Shown in pieces: positions 15,293 to 25,700 of a stretch of DNA of 26,430 nt. The translations under genes and the position numbers were made by a program. Position 1 is the stretch's first letter, and each line of letters begins with the position of its first letter. The stretch comes from JBOFSR01 sp051651645 (GTDB lineage: Bacteria; Spirochaetota; Spirochaetia; Treponematales; Treponemataceae). Below the pieces are notes generated by a model. That model worked only from the letters and a program-made list of their open reading frames with translations. It made no database searches and had not been told where the DNA came from. The stretch spans positions 1 through 26,430 of the forward strand of contig JBOFSR010000001.1 of assembly GCA_051651645.1 (NCBI GenBank), in the 5' to 3' direction.

Positions 15293-15889
15293 ATGAATAA
15301 AAACAAAAAAAATCGATCACAGAATATGCTCGTTGCAATAGGATTATTAAATGTTCTATTAGGAATATTTTTATTAATTAATTCTTTTACCCCTTTTTCA
15401 ATTCACTTGTATTTTTTTCGCCCAACGGTTCTTTTCATCCTTGGCGGTTTTTTCTTGTATCGCCTTTTAACCTCAAATCGTCGCCCCCTATTCGTTTTTT
15501 TGAGCATTGTTTTTTTATTAGCAGCATTACTTTTTTTGCTTGCGGATTCAGGACTTACCCAATTTAGCACAAATCAACTATGGCCATTTTTCGTTGTTTT
15601 TACAGGACTTGCACTTTTTCCAAGTGGCTATTTAAAATACAAACGCCTTCACCCTGTTTTTAGCGTTCCTGCAATCATGCTTTTTTTTATGGGGCTTTTA
15701 TTTTTGCTTTTTTCATTTGATATAATTGAAATGTCTCTTTTGATGTTTGCAATGAAATGGTGGCCATTACTATTCATTTTTGTAGGATTAGGATTAATTT
15801 TATTATTTTTTTATAATCAAAATATGTCCACTGTTTCAAAAAAATCAGAAACATCACTGGAGACTTTCAACGATGAGGATGACATTTAG
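15293..15889 (+). CDS. Six-TM integral membrane protein (LiaI/LiaF-TM, DUF5668-like)
   Basis: The product has 198 residues, nearly all hydrophobic, with about six membrane spans: roughly 13-33, 42-60, 64-84, 95-115, 122-143 and 155-177. Three spans repeat a short pattern in which an Arg-Pro or Trp-Pro pair opens a helix ending Gly-Leu or Gly-Gly (FFRPTVLFILGG, LWPFFVVFTGL, WWPLLFIFVGL), like the membrane region of LiaI/LiaF-type proteins. The tail (180-198) is polar and acidic. Function unknown. ATG 15293 was chosen over TTG 15290 because it sits where transcription should start. Its last 17 bases overlap the next gene, so the two are coupled. Confidence 0.75.
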   Translation: MNKNKKNRSQNMLVAIGLLNVLLGIFLLINSFTPFSIHLYFFRPTVLFILGGFFLYRLLTSNRRPLFVFLSIVFLLAALLFLLADSGLTQFSTNQLWPFFVVFTGLALFPSGYLKYKRLHPVFSVPAIMLFFMGLLFLLFSFDIIEMSLLMFAMKWWPLLFIFVGLGLILLFFYNQNMSTVSKKSETSLETFNDEDDI

Positions 15890-17573
15890 TCTCATATTCT
15901 TTCTTCTTATTATTTCTTGCAAGTCAACTGAGCCTGCAAATATCACTATTGATGAGAAAAAAGGACACATCCTATCCCTTCCACAAAAAGAAGATGACAG
16001 TTTCTCTGCTATACAAGATAAAACTATTTTAACTGATATTACAATTGCTTCTCCCACATCTCTTCGCCGTGCCATTGGAAACTTGCGACAAATAAGTAAT
16101 CAGTCACTCAAAAGCAAAAATATTTTGCTCTATGTGGCAACAAAAATATATACCCTAGCCTATCCTGCCGAAAAAAAAATAAATGATGTTCGCTTGCCAA
16201 ATGTGCAAAGTCAATATCTTGATATTTTAGAAGCCGTACAGCAAGGAGTTTATCAATTTAATACCAGTACAGATGATTTTTTTGAGCTTGTACTTCCGTC
16301 CCTTGTTGTCTTTGTGGATCCAGATACAAATAATTATTATGAAGACGCACAAAATAGTTTGCTAAAAGCTTTGAAAATGGAAAAAGACTCTGTTTTAGCA
16401 AACTACTTATTAGCAATGATTTACAAAAAACAACACAAATCAAACCTTGCACAAAGCTATTTTGAAAAAGCCTTTTTATTAGATAGCGAGAACTATAATA
16501 TTGCTATTTTATATGCAGATTCCATTTTATCATCAGATCCTGTGCAAGCATATGAAATTGGGCAAAATTTTATTAAAAAAAATATTTACACACAAGAACT
16601 TTTTATTTTATGTACGGAAGCTGCAATTCGCTTAAAAAAATGGGAAGAAGCAGAAAAATATATTTCGTATATTCTTCAAACAGAGTCGCATAATACTAAA
16701 TTTTTATTGTTAAGAATACAAGTTTTACTAGAAAAAAAAGACTATTTACGTGCCGCGTCGTTACTGGATTCTTTTGACTCAGCAGGAAAATTAAAAGTTC
16801 AAAGTAAAGATTATTTACTTTTGCGAAGTCGGCTACAATTTGAGTGGAATAAAAATAATGTTTTAGCCTTAGAAACACTTGAGCAAGCTTTGGTACTCTA
16901 CCCTAATGATATCGATGTTTTACTAGCCGTTGCTAATTTGAGCATTCAATCCAATCAATCAATTAAATCCTTTGTTCCTGAAGATATAGCTAAAAGCATC
17001 CTAGAAAAAAATGAAAATAATCTTTCAGCCTTATTAATTTTTATAGAAAGCAACAAAAAAAAGAAAAACTGGAAAAATGTTCTACACTATGCAAATAAAT
17101 ACCTACAACAAACTGAGTCAACGACTGTTTTACTTGATAAAGCATGGGCTTTGTATGGACTTGGGCAAACACGTGAGGCAATTGCTTTACTTTCAAAGCT
17201 TGATACTGACAATCCCCACAATGACGTTATACAGCAGGCACTTATAAAAATGCAAATCTTTTTGGGGCAAAAAAAAACTGCATCCAATAAGATACATGAA
17301 CTGCTACCAAAAGCTTTAGCCCCAATGAAAAGCACACTCTACTATTACTTAAGCTTACTGACACAAGAGGAAGAAACAAAGCTAACGAATCTGCGGCTAA
17401 GCTTAACGGCAAATCCGCGAAACATTGATTCACTTTTTGCCTTATACTTATTATATTTCACAAAAACGGATTATCGGAAAGCACAGTATTATTTAAGGCA
17501 AGTTGTTGCCCTAGATCCATTTAATCAAGAATATAAAAGATTAGAACAACAACTAAAAAATAAAATAGATTAA
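15873..17573 (+). CDS. Large TPR lipoprotein
   Basis: The product has 566 residues. Residues 1-15 are a lipoprotein signal with lipobox LIISC, Cys16. From about residue 155 the protein is made of tetratricopeptide repeats, such as ANYLLAMIYKKQHKSNLAQ followed by SYFEKAFLLD (177-204), AWALYGLGQTREAIALLSKL in the middle and YLLYFTKTDYRKAQYYLRQV near the end (about 525-550). TPR arrays of this kind act as protein-binding scaffolds in the periplasm or at the outer membrane. The start (ATG 15873; ATG 15879 is an alternative) lies inside the upstream membrane-protein gene, 17-bp overlap, so the two are cotranscribed. Its stop is only three bases from that of the converging beta-barrel gene. No specific partner can be named. 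Confidence 0.85.
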   Translation: MRMTFSLIFFLLIISCKSTEPANITIDEKKGHILSLPQKEDDSFSAIQDKTILTDITIASPTSLRRAIGNLRQISNQSLKSKNILLYVATKIYTLAYPAEKKINDVRLPNVQSQYLDILEAVQQGVYQFNTSTDDFFELVLPSLVVFVDPDTNNYYEDAQNSLLKALKMEKDSVLANYLLAMIYKKQHKSNLAQSYFEKAFLLDSENYNIAILYADSILSSDPVQAYEIGQNFIKKNIYTQELFILCTEAAIRLKKWEEAEKYISYILQTESHNTKFLLLRIQVLLEKKDYLRAASLLDSFDSAGKLKVQSKDYLLLRSRLQFEWNKNNVLALETLEQALVLYPNDIDVLLAVANLSIQSNQSIKSFVPEDIAKSILEKNENNLSALLIFIESNKKKKNWKNVLHYANKYLQQTESTTVLLDKAWALYGLGQTREAIALLSKLDTDNPHNDVIQQALIKMQIFLGQKKTASNKIHELLPKALAPMKSTLYYYLSLLTQEEETKLTNLRLSLTANPRNIDSLFALYLLYFTKTDYRKAQYYLRQVVALDPFNQEYKRLEQQLKNKID

Positions 17574-17576
17574 AAA

Positions 17577-18827
17577 CTATCGATAAAAAGCAAATGAAAA
17601 ATCAACATTAAACTGTGGTCTTGATCCTGGCTCTTTACCCAACTCTCGACCATATGCAGCTACATCAATTCGAAAAGTCCCAAATTTCAAGCCTAAGCCT
17701 GCATGCAAATACATTTCACTAATACCAACACGCAATGCAATCATATTAATAAAAACTACTTCCGTTCCTACCGCAAGATTTAATATAGGATTTCGCTCAA
17801 GTGGCATAAATGACTGAATAATATTACTATAATCAAATAGTACTTGCCACGATGAAAGAACTTTAGCAGACCACGCAATAGGAATATTTATTCCAAATCC
17901 CACAGTTAAATCAAAAGGCATAACATGATATTTTTTGCGTGCACCACTACCACTTATTTCATTAACAAATAAGGGTGTATAAATATCATAAGCCATTACG
18001 CTTACTTTTAATAAATTTGCCCAGCTATACAAAACACCAGCATCAAGACCAAATCCAACATTGACTAAAAATGGCAAATTTGAAAAAGAAAAATTTGATA
18101 CAAGATCAGTTATAGAATCTTCGATTAAAAATTCTGTTTGAATAAAAAGCTTAAGTCCACCACCGACAGAAAGCATGTGATTATCTTGATTTATAAGAAC
18201 ATGTCCATAACTAACTTGAGTTGATATCTCATTACCAATACGAATATCAGAAAAATTAAGTGCTGGTATATTTGCAGAAACATACGTATTATTTAGAAGA
18301 GCCCAGCCAAAGGCATTATTTGTCGAGCCAAAAACATTTCTTTCTATAGATCCTGCTTGAAGTGGTATGAGATTTAAATTAACATCTAAATTAACGCCGT
18401 TATTTTTACTAACTAAATCAGCTAAATCATTGAAAAGATTCTTGCTGAGAAAATTTATGCCAATCAAATCTTGTAACGGCCCGCCAAGGTTTAATTCTAG
18501 GGATGGAAACAACTTACCAGGATACTGCAAATACGAGATTTGTTTTTTTATTTTTTTTATATCTTGCTTACTTAACGATGGTTGGTTAAGCATTTCATTT
18601 AATCGATTTAACTCACCTTGTATCGAATTTAAAGGAATATTGCCCAACAAAGGCATTCCTGCAGGATTTGAAAACAATGTATAAAAAGTACTGATATCCG
18701 CACTAAAATGTTTTCCCATACCATTTGCACGCGTCGTTGATTTTTCATGGCGACGTGCATCATACTCATACGAGAAGCTAACAGAACAAAGGAGTGCAAA
18801 AACAACTAATAAAATAAAACGCTTCAT
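17577..18827 (-). CDS. Putative FadL/PorV-like outer-membrane beta-barrel protein
   Basis: The product has 416 residues with a signal peptide (1-19, cleavage near SFS). After a conserved segment ANGMGKHFSADISTFYTLFS comes NPAG (54-57 region), a motif of PorV/FadL-like proteins and of the treponemal UPF0164 set. The rest alternates polar and hydrophobic residues with many Gly and aromatic residues, and the chain ends FSFAFYR, the usual aromatic end of an outer-membrane barrel. A helical insert with Lys/Gln-rich coiled-coil character lies at about 70-100. GGAGGG ten bases before ATG 18827 supports the start. It follows a lipoprotein gene by 35 bp in one operon. Role could be transport or surface exposure; not more precise. 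Confidence 0.65.
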   Translation of the reverse strand: MKRFILLVVFALLCSVSFSYEYDARRHEKSTTRANGMGKHFSADISTFYTLFSNPAGMPLLGNIPLNSIQGELNRLNEMLNQPSLSKQDIKKIKKQISYLQYPGKLFPSLELNLGGPLQDLIGINFLSKNLFNDLADLVSKNNGVNLDVNLNLIPLQAGSIERNVFGSTNNAFGWALLNNTYVSANIPALNFSDIRIGNEISTQVSYGHVLINQDNHMLSVGGGLKLFIQTEFLIEDSITDLVSNFSFSNLPFLVNVGFGLDAGVLYSWANLLKVSVMAYDIYTPLFVNEISGSGARKKYHVMPFDLTVGFGINIPIAWSAKVLSSWQVLFDYSNIIQSFMPLERNPILNLAVGTEVVFINMIALRVGISEMYLHAGLGLKFGTFRIDVAAYGRELGKEPGSRPQFNVDFSFAFYR

Positions 18828-18862
18828 ATCGCATATCCCTCCATGTACATATATCTACAAAA

Positions 18863-19588
18863 TTACGCTGGCATAAAACCAGAGAAAATGTCATCAAAGC
18901 TATTTATGCCTCGAACCTCCGCTAGTGACTCAAAAACACCCATTGCTATGTGAAGTGATTTTTTTGATTCATCACTAATCTTTAACTCATTTATTCCTTT
19001 TTGAACATCATCACTATAAACACCAGCAAAACCGTATTCAAGAAAGTCAATAAAATCGTCTATATCAATATTTGGTTCTGATTTTCCCACTTGAATTAAA
19101 AGAGTTGTTGTTGCAAGTCCTATTTTAGTTACATTTCCTGCAAAAAAAAGAGTTTGATCAGTTAACAAAAGTTGAATTGCCTTTGTATCAGCAGGAGAGG
19201 CTGCATTTTTAATAAGATTGATAATATTAACTTCCTCAGAGCTCATTCCCATATTTATTATATCAGCAACTACTGACATAGAAACAGTTACATCAAAAGC
19301 AAGATCTAAAATCTTTTCTTTACTTGCCAAAGGAAGATTTACTATGTCTTGAGAAGATTTTGTACCAATTGCCGTTAAAAGTGAACTCTTTGCCTGTAAA
19401 TCATTTTGAAAACTGGTATTACTTAGGGCATTAATAAGATCACCAATTGGAAGCTTGCTGTATAGAGCAACTAAATCCCTAACCTGATCTTTTCCAAGTG
19501 ATGTTGTAAAGGGATCAAAAAAACTTTCACAAGAAATAAATCCCAGTAAAAAAAAGCTTAAAACAAATCCATAAAGTTTATTTTTCAT
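18863..19588 (-). CDS. Hypothetical lipoprotein
   Basis: The product has 241 residues. Residues 1-19 are a signal with lipobox LGFISC, Cys20. The mature part looks almost wholly alpha-helical, with many Leu, Ile, Ser and Asp, and shows no motif I recognise. A GAGGT ribosome site precedes ATG 19588. It is the first gene of a two-gene operon with the beta-barrel-like protein, so it may be an accessory lipoprotein of that protein (inference from neighbourhood only). Confidence 0.75.
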   Translation of the reverse strand: MKNKLYGFVLSFFLLGFISCESFFDPFTTSLGKDQVRDLVALYSKLPIGDLINALSNTSFQNDLQAKSSLLTAIGTKSSQDIVNLPLASKEKILDLAFDVTVSMSVVADIINMGMSSEEVNIINLIKNAASPADTKAIQLLLTDQTLFFAGNVTKIGLATTTLLIQVGKSEPNIDIDDFIDFLEYGFAGVYSDDVQKGINELKISDESKKSLHIAMGVFESLAEVRGINSFDDIFSGFMPA

Positions 19589-19640
19589 ATATTACCTCGC
19601 AAAATTAAATTCCTATAAAATATTAGTTAGAATTATGCTA

Positions 19641-19669
19641 ATACTATTATAATAACAAAAGGATGTCAA
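19641..19669 (-). promoter_or_regulatory. Possible promoter of the lipoprotein-barrel operon
   Basis: On the minus strand a perfect TTGACA (19664-19669), 17-base spacer and TAGTAT (19641-19646, 4 of 6). A perfect TATAAT (19646-19651) lies only 12 bases from that -35, so the exact pairing is uncertain. Confidence 0.4.
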
Positions 19670-19721
19670 CAATGCAAGCTTTTTAAATGCCAATTTTAAG
19701 ATGACTTACAAAAGCTACCCA

Positions 19722-19770
19722 AAAACAGGTATTCATAAAAGACAGCAAAACTGCTGTCTTTTATGAATAC
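19722..19770 (-). terminator. Rho-independent terminator of the giant LRR-RCC1 gene
   Basis: A perfect 19-bp stem (19729-19747 with 19752-19770) and 4-base loop begins one base after the stop codon at 19772-19774. On the minus strand it is followed by CTGTTTTTGGG, a short U-tract. The stem is longer than needed for termination and would also protect the 3' end of the message. Confidence 0.85.
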
Positions 19771-19771
19771 A

Positions 19772-22700
19772 TTAAGGATTTATATTTTTTTCATTAACAA
19801 GAGTTGGATTCCTAACATTACCAGAAGTAGTATTTACACCTACCTGTCCCTCTTTATTACCTCCCCATGCATAGATCTCTCCATTTTCAGTAAGAACAAG
19901 TGCATGCTCCTCTCCACCTGAAACCATTTTTACGCTACCTGGTACAGAAATATGCGTTGGTACTGCATGTACCTCATAGCTGCCCTCGCTAAATTTCAGT
20001 CCCCATGTATATACTTGCCCATTAGTGCTCAAAGCAATGCTAGATTTCTCTAAATTTCCAGCTCCCATTGTTTTCAAATCAGAATGTCCTATTGAAGTTG
20101 GCGTTTTTACAACATCAGAAACATCTCCATTACCAAGTTGACCCCTATTATCATTTCCCCAAGAATGCACACTACCATTAATAAAAGCAAAAGAATGACT
20201 GCGGCCTCCTGAAACAGATGTTACCCCAGAAGCAATTTCTACTGGTATATTACTGTTAGTATTAGTATTATTGCCCAGTTGATAATCTGAATTAGCTCCC
20301 CAACTCCAAAGAACTCCAGTACTGTCTATAGCAAAAGCATGACCTAACGCAGCTTCAATAAATTTTATATTTTTACCCTTTGTTGCAAAAAAAGCTATTT
20401 TTGTTGGCTTGGTAACAGTAGTAGAATTACCATGCCCTAACTGCCCATACGTATTAGTACCCCAAGAATAGACAGACCCATCAGAAGCAAGAGCTAGCGA
20501 ATAACTAGCGCCTGCACTAATAGCCACAATAGTAGGTGTAGGTGATATCATTGCAGATTGATTATAAAATTTTGTTACCAGAGTAGGTGCTTGAATATTA
20601 TCCGCAGTTTCACCTGTACCAGTTTCACCTGTACTATTAGCTCCCCATGTATAGAGTTTACCCTCTCGTGTTAAAGCAAGACTATGAAAGGAACCACTAG
20701 CAACAGATTTAAATGGAGGCAAAGAGGCACCAGCATTATCTTTAGCAATAAGATTTGGAATTTTAGTATTGGAAGAAGAAGCTAGACCAAGTTGGTTAAA
20801 CCTATTATTTCCCCACGCATATAACGCTCCTCCTGATGAAACAGCAAGAGAATGGTATTTACCTGCAGCAATAGCGTCATAGGTAAAATGCGTATACTTT
20901 ACATAATTACCACTTACCACTCCGTTAGTAACAAATTTTTGTGCTATATAGCTAGAAGAATCAAGCGTGATGTTCTTGTGGACATATACCGTTTTTGCAT
21001 ATGTATATAGGCGATAATTATCTGCTACAGCAGATGCAAATTTTTTACTATCAACATACACCGTTGAAAGCTTCTCATTGTTAATAAAAGCAGCTTCTCC
21101 AATATAAATATCTCTGTCTGGAATAGTTATCGTCTCTAGTTTTTGATTAGCAAAAGCTCTTTCTCCTATTTCTAAACGAGAGCTACCATCTTTAAAGGTT
21201 ACTCTCGTCAGTGACCCACTATTATCGCTCGAAAATGCAAATGCACCAATAACTTCTACATTAAGAGGAATATCCAATGTAGTAATTTTGCTGTTATAAA
21301 AAGCCTTTTCGCCAATTTCACTTAGATTGCTTGGAAGCTGTAATGTAGTAATTTTGCTGTTGCTAAAAGCTTCTTTTCCAATAGTTAAAGGATCAGTTCC
21401 ACCTGAAGCAAAGCTTAAACTAGTTAGCGTGCCATCAACTCGGGCTGAGAATGCATCCGCTCCAATTTCCTTTAGATTGCTTGGAAGATGTAATGTAGTA
21501 AGTGGCTGATCCATAAAAGCAGCTTTTCCAATAGTTAAAGGAATAGATCCCCCAGAAGCAAAACTCAAATTAGTCAGCGTTGCATGATCAGTACGATTAG
21601 AATAAAAGGCTCTCTCTCCAATATGGGTTACATTATTTGGAATCTCCAATGTCGTGAGTACATGACCGCTAAAAGCTTCGTTTCCAATAGTTAAAGGTTT
21701 ATCTCCTGGAGTAAAGGTTAGTTTTTGCAGCAGATGTAAATTCCCCCCTCCTGATGACGGCATACCAATCTTAAAAGCACCATCCCCTATAAGCTCCATA
21801 GTATGAGGTAGAGTTACACTACTAGCATAAAAGGCATCGTAAAATGCTTGAGAACGGATAACTCTAACATCCTCAAATGAATGTCTATGGTTTATAACAA
21901 AATCAGACCCACTATAAGCACCTCTGCTGTATACACCATAAAGACCACTTGGCTTATCAATAGAAAAGTTAAAATACTTATTCCAATTTACATTATCAAC
22001 ACCTCCATTCCAATCTTTATGAAAGGAGTTCGGAATACGGTCATATTTAGTCAGAATAGTATTTTTTTCAGTTTTAATGCCAGTAAAAGCATTTTCTCCT
22101 ATCTTTATGTTTCCCCCTTCAATCCATACATGAGATAGAGAAGCGTTATCTCTAAAGGCATTCGATCCAATGTCCAGGAGCCACCCCGAGTCCTTAACAA
22201 ACTCTACTACGCTTATATTTTGATATCTAAACGCACTACTTCCGATTTTTAAGGACCTTCTGTTAGGGTCAAAATTTAACGATGCAAGAGTTGGTTTACC
22301 AGAAGTAGCTATAAAGGCACAAGCACCTATTTCCGTTATATAACGAGGAATACTTAACTCCGTAAGATCTTGATATGCAAAAGCATAATCAGCAATTACA
22401 GCATCAGTATCTTGCTCAAAAACAAGTCTTTTCAAGGTTCCTTTACCAGGAGCAACTGCAAAGGCAGATTTTCCAATATAACCAAAGTTTGTAGGGAAAA
22501 TTAGTTCAGTAATTTTTTGATTTCTAAACGCATTGTCCTCTATCTGTATCCGTACGTATTCATTATAACCTTCAAAAACAACACTTGTAATTGTTCCACT
22601 ATCAGATTCTGCACTAAAAGCATCTTCTCCAATAGATTGCACAGTGGAACCAATTTTTACACTTGTAATATTTTTATCATTTATAAAGGCTCTAGCTCTT

Positions 22701-25700
22701 ACGCCACGTACCGAAACTCCTTTGTGCAGAGAAGGAATCACTATCTTTGAAGACTTCACTGTTCCTCTCCCTTTTACAAGGTAGACTTCATTCTCATCAA
22801 GCTCATACTCAAGTGATCCCCAGCTTACATTATTTACCTTACCATTCCAATTTTCATGCCAGTTTGCAGGTTTTTCTTCATATTCTGCTAGAATAGTGTC
22901 TGAAACCTTTGAGATATCTGCAAAAGCATATTCTTTTATGGTCGAATCACCATTAGGAATATATACACTAGATAAGTTCTTATTATATCTAAACGCATCA
23001 GCTCCAATAACCTGTATATTGAAAGGTACTATGAGTTCACCTATATCTTGATTTGTAAAAGCATAGTCTTCAATAGTCAGACCATCACTATATCGCACTC
23101 CTGGAAAAGACAGATGCTTAAGAGTGCCCCTATCTCTTTCTGCTGCAAAAGCACTTTTTCCAATCTTTGCAATATTGCCACCAATCGTTACACTCGTTAT
23201 GTTCTCACCCTTAAAAGCTTCAGCCTTTATTTCTGTAACACGGGTAGATCTGTACGTATCTGGTATAATAATACTTTCCCCCCTAAAAGATCCTATACCT
23301 GCTACATGGTAGACATTACCTACGCTCTCATAGTTAAGAACTCCTCCCCATATTACATTACCTATCTTACCATTCCAGTTTTCGTGCCAGCCTGCAGGTT
23401 TTTCTAAATCCAATGCAATAATAGTTTCTGGATTAGTTTTAATGCCAGCAAAAGCACGGTCCTCTATAGTCAGTACTCCCTCTGGAATAAATACAGCTGC
23501 AAGTAAAGCATTACCAGAAAAAGCTTTTTCCCCAATAGAAGTTGTCCCGCTTGGAATTTCTACCCCTCGTATGTCTTGATTTTCAAATGCTTTATCTCCA
23601 ATAGTTAAAGTATTATTAGTACCATCTGATTTGAAGATAAGTTCGTTTAAATTTCCTGCACCTTCACTTACAGCAAAAGCAGAGTTGCCAATTGTTTTTA
23701 CATTTTTACCAATCGTTACACTCTTTACATTTGTATCACCCGCAAAAGCTGAAGCCTTTATTTCAGTAATAGGTCGATTTTTATGTGTTGCACAGATGAT
23801 AATATCTCCACCACTTTTACCTCCCCTACCTATTACATGATAAGCATCATCTATTAACTGATAGTCAAGAAGTCCTCCCCAAACTACATTATCTACTTTA
23901 CCATTCCAGTTTTCATGCCAACCACTAGTTAGTCCCAGAAATGCTGATACAATTGTACCTTCCTCCGTTACAATACCAGTAAAAGCATTTTCCCCTACAG
24001 TCATTACTCCCAATGGTATAAATACATACATCAATGAACTATTATTTTTAAAGGCTTCACTTCCAATATCAGTCGTATTAAGGGGAAGAGTTAACTCTAT
24101 AAGCTTTTGATTAATAAAACTACGGTCCTTAATGACGAGATCTATTCTATTACTTCTTTCAGCAAACGTTAGAGTTTCTAGTGTTCCACTTCCTGCAGCT
24201 GCTGCAAAGGCTGAGTCTCCAATATAAGCTACTTTATCATGTATCTCCAATGCAGTAAGTTTTTGATTAATAAATGCTTCGTTACGTATAAATACTTCAG
24301 CCGTGCCACCAGCAACAAGGTTCAAACTAGTAATCGTGCCACTTCCTGCAGCTGCTGCAAAAGCAGAGTTGCCAATTACTTTTACATTTTTACCAATCGT
24401 TACACTCGTTATGTTACCATCATCCTTAAAAGCTTCAGCCTTTATTTCCGTAACAGGTAAAGATCTATGCGTATCTGGTATAATAATAGTTTCACCTACA
24501 AAAGATCCTCTACCTGCTACATGGTAGACATTACCCTGCACTAGCTCATACTTAAAAACTCCTCCCCATATTACATTACCTACCTTACCATTCCAGTTTT
24601 CGTGCCAGCCTGCAGGTTTTTCTAAATCTCCTGTAATAATAGTTTCTTCCTCCGTTACAATACCTGTAAAAGCATTTTCCTTTATAGTACTTACTCCCGA
24701 CGGAATAAATACATAAGCCAATAAAGAATTGTTATAAAAAGCGTTTATCCCAATAGAAGTTGTCCTTTTTGGAATTTCTACCTCTACTATTTTTTGATAC
24801 CTAAATGCATAATCTCCAATAGTTAATCCTTTATCATTACCTGATTCAAAAGTCAGTGTTGTTAAAGTTCCTTTACCAGAGTCTCCATCAAAAGCATGGT
24901 TGCCAATTTTAGTCGTCCTATTTGGAATCTCTAACGTTTCTATTTTTTGATACGCGAATGCATAATCTCCAATAGTTAATTCTTGCGTGTTACTCCCTTT
25001 TTCAAAGGTCAGCGTTGTTAAAAATTTCTTTGACGCGGTTGCATCAAAAGCATTGTTGCCAATTTCAGTCACCCTATTTGGAATTTCTAACGTTTCTATT
25101 TTTTGATAACTAAATGCACACTCTCCAATAGTTAATCCTTTATCATTACCTGATTCAAAAGTCAGTGTTGTTAAAGTCCCGTTATAAACGTCTGCATCAA
25201 AAGCAGAGTTGCCAATTTTAGTCGTCCTATTTGGAATCTCTAACGTTTTTATTTTTTGATACGCGAATGCCTTATCTCCAATAGTTAATTCTTGCGTGTT
25301 ACTCCCTTTTTCAAAGGTCAGTGTTGTTAAAGTTCCTGAGCTATATGATCCTGCCTCAAAAGCACGATTGCCAATTGTTTTAATATTTTTACCAACATGC
25401 ACACTTGTTATATTGGTATCACCCTTAAATGTTTCTGCTTTTATTTCCGTTACTGGCAAACCTTTATAGGTACTCGGTATAATAATGATTGAACCTTTTT
25501 TCTTCCCTCTTCCTACTACATGATAAACACCATTTTCCAACTGATAGTCAAGCACACCATCCCAGCTTACATTATCTATCTTGCCATTCCAATTTTCATG
25601 CCAGTTTGCAGGTTTTGTTTCATAATCTGTTACAATTGTACCTTCCACCGTTACAATACCAGTAAAAGCATTTTCCCCTATAGAAATAACATCTAATGGA

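Noticed and set aside
21327..24527. Plus-strand frames opposite the LRR gene
   Set aside because: They repeat with the same period as the LRR array and are antisense shadows of its repeats.
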